Below, piece by piece: positions 6,056-6,292 of a DNA stretch of 6,292 nt. Made by a program: the position numbers and the translations under genes. The first letter of the stretch is position 1. Every line of letters starts with the position of its first letter. The stretch covers positions 1-6,292 of the forward strand of contig WQSD01000081.1 of assembly GCA_009788105.1 (NCBI GenBank), given 5' to 3'. The notes below the pieces were generated by a model. It had not been told where the DNA came from and did not search any database. It saw only the letters and a list, made by a program, of their open reading frames with translations. The stretch is from Oscillospiraceae bacterium. Its GTDB lineage: Bacteria > Bacillota > Clostridia > Oscillospirales > CAG-272.

Positions 6056-6084
6056 CGGGCGTTGAGCCCCGCCCCTACGGTTTG
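6056..6084. repeat. GC hairpin repeat module downstream of nagB
   Basis: GGGCG (6057-6061) pairs with CGCCC (6070-6074), and the block ends CCCCTACGGTTTG (6072-6084), identical to 4940-4952. Its GCCCCTA end is the complement of the TAGGGGC start of the module at 6012, so the two form a larger inverted pair. It sits 25 bases past the nagB stop. It has no T-run on the minus strand, so it is not a convincing intrinsic terminator. Confidence 0.6.
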
Positions 6085-6108
6085 GCTGTATCCGTTTCAG
6101 GCGTGGGG

Positions 6109-6292
6109 TTATCCCAGCGCATCCTCGGTGCAAATCAGGGTCACATCGGCGTGAGCAAGCAGCATTGTGGCAGGGCAGTCGGTGGTGATTTTCCCTGCAA
6201 GCAGACAAGCCACCGCCTCAGCCTTGTTCGCTCCGGAAGCAAGCAGGACAATGCGGCGGGCTTTCATAATCGAGCCGATACCCATGGTAATG
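6109..6292 (-). CDS. nagB: glucosamine-6-phosphate deaminase, C-terminal part (partial)
   Basis: NagB converts glucosamine 6-phosphate and water to fructose 6-phosphate and ammonia in the cytoplasm, feeding amino sugars into glycolysis. The window holds the last 60 codons, ending in TAA at 6109-6111; the N-terminal three quarters of a protein of about 240-260 residues lie beyond the right edge. The visible part begins ITMGIGSIMKARRIVLLASG, the conserved signature of the family's late half. It continues NKAEAV (22-27), ITTDCPAT (35-42) and DVTLICTEDALG at the end, all characteristic of bacterial NagB. I see no frameshift. The gene is on the same strand as ung but separated by a long repeat-rich gap. 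No intrinsic terminator is evident after it. Regulation cannot be judged because the upstream side is outside the window. Confidence 0.93.
   Translation of the reverse strand, partial: ITMGIGSIMKARRIVLLASGANKAEAVACLLAGKITTDCPATMLLAHADVTLICTEDALG

Larger units (their letters stand above)
5755..6108. other. 354-bp gene-free interval filled with palindromic repeats
   Basis: Between nagB and ung, both on the minus strand, I see no credible gene. Open frames crossing it are made of repeat sequence and lack family features. It contains, in order, a GGTCGCCC hairpin module (5787-5816), a composite inverted repeat (5817-5990), a second GGTCGCCC module (6012-6042) and a GGGCG/CGCCC module (6056-6084). 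The long repeat-filled spacing argues against nagB and ung being one tight operon. Confidence 0.8.

Noticed and set aside
5787..6084. CRISPR array
   Set aside because: The repeats are unequal, individually palindromic, in both orientations and lack regular spacers.
5927..6208. Minus-strand 93-codon frame crossing the nagB end and the repeats
   Set aside because: It runs out of frame through the end of nagB and then through palindromic repeats; the composition is not protein-like.

Overview
The window reads as a chromosomal housekeeping segment from a moderately GC-rich member of the Clostridia (Bacillota), probably an uncultured Oscillospiraceae-like or related gut lineage. This is inferred from three things: Clostridia-style Mfd, uracil-DNA glycosylase and NagB proteins, a BspA-type leucine-rich-repeat lipoprotein, and intergenic gaps packed with short GC-rich hairpin repeats. 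The taxonomic call is an inference from style, not a database match.

Layout, left to right. (1) Positions 1-71 hold what looks like the last 22 codons of an unidentified plus-strand gene, followed by a weak hairpin and T-run. (2) Positions 115-3609, minus strand, encode a complete transcription-repair coupling factor (mfd), convergent with the first gene. (3) Positions 3610-3885 are a divergent intergenic region. It carries a GC-rich hairpin repeat near mfd and, near the next gene, a promoter whose -35/-10 spacer contains seven consecutive G and which sits in one arm of an imperfect inverted repeat. (4) Positions 3886-4827, plus strand, encode a 313-residue lipoprotein with six tandem 22-residue leucine-rich repeats, closed by a strong terminator. 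(5) Positions 4879-5082 contain repeat modules and no gene. (6) Positions 5083-5754, minus strand, encode uracil-DNA glycosylase (ung). (7) Positions 5755-6108 are gene-free and filled with palindromic repeats, including a 174-bp composite inverted repeat. (8) Positions 6109-6292, minus strand, are the C-terminal 60 codons of glucosamine-6-phosphate deaminase (nagB), cut by the window edge.

Mfd and Ung are both DNA-repair proteins: one couples stalled transcription to nucleotide excision repair, the other starts base excision of uracil. They are separated by the lipoprotein gene and repeat-rich gaps, so nothing here suggests a shared operon. NagB belongs to amino-sugar catabolism. I see no defence system, mobile-element transposase, CRISPR array, tRNA or rRNA. 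The most interesting material is non-coding: the possibly length-variable promoter of the lipoprotein gene, and the dense, partly shared family of hairpin repeats in the gaps.
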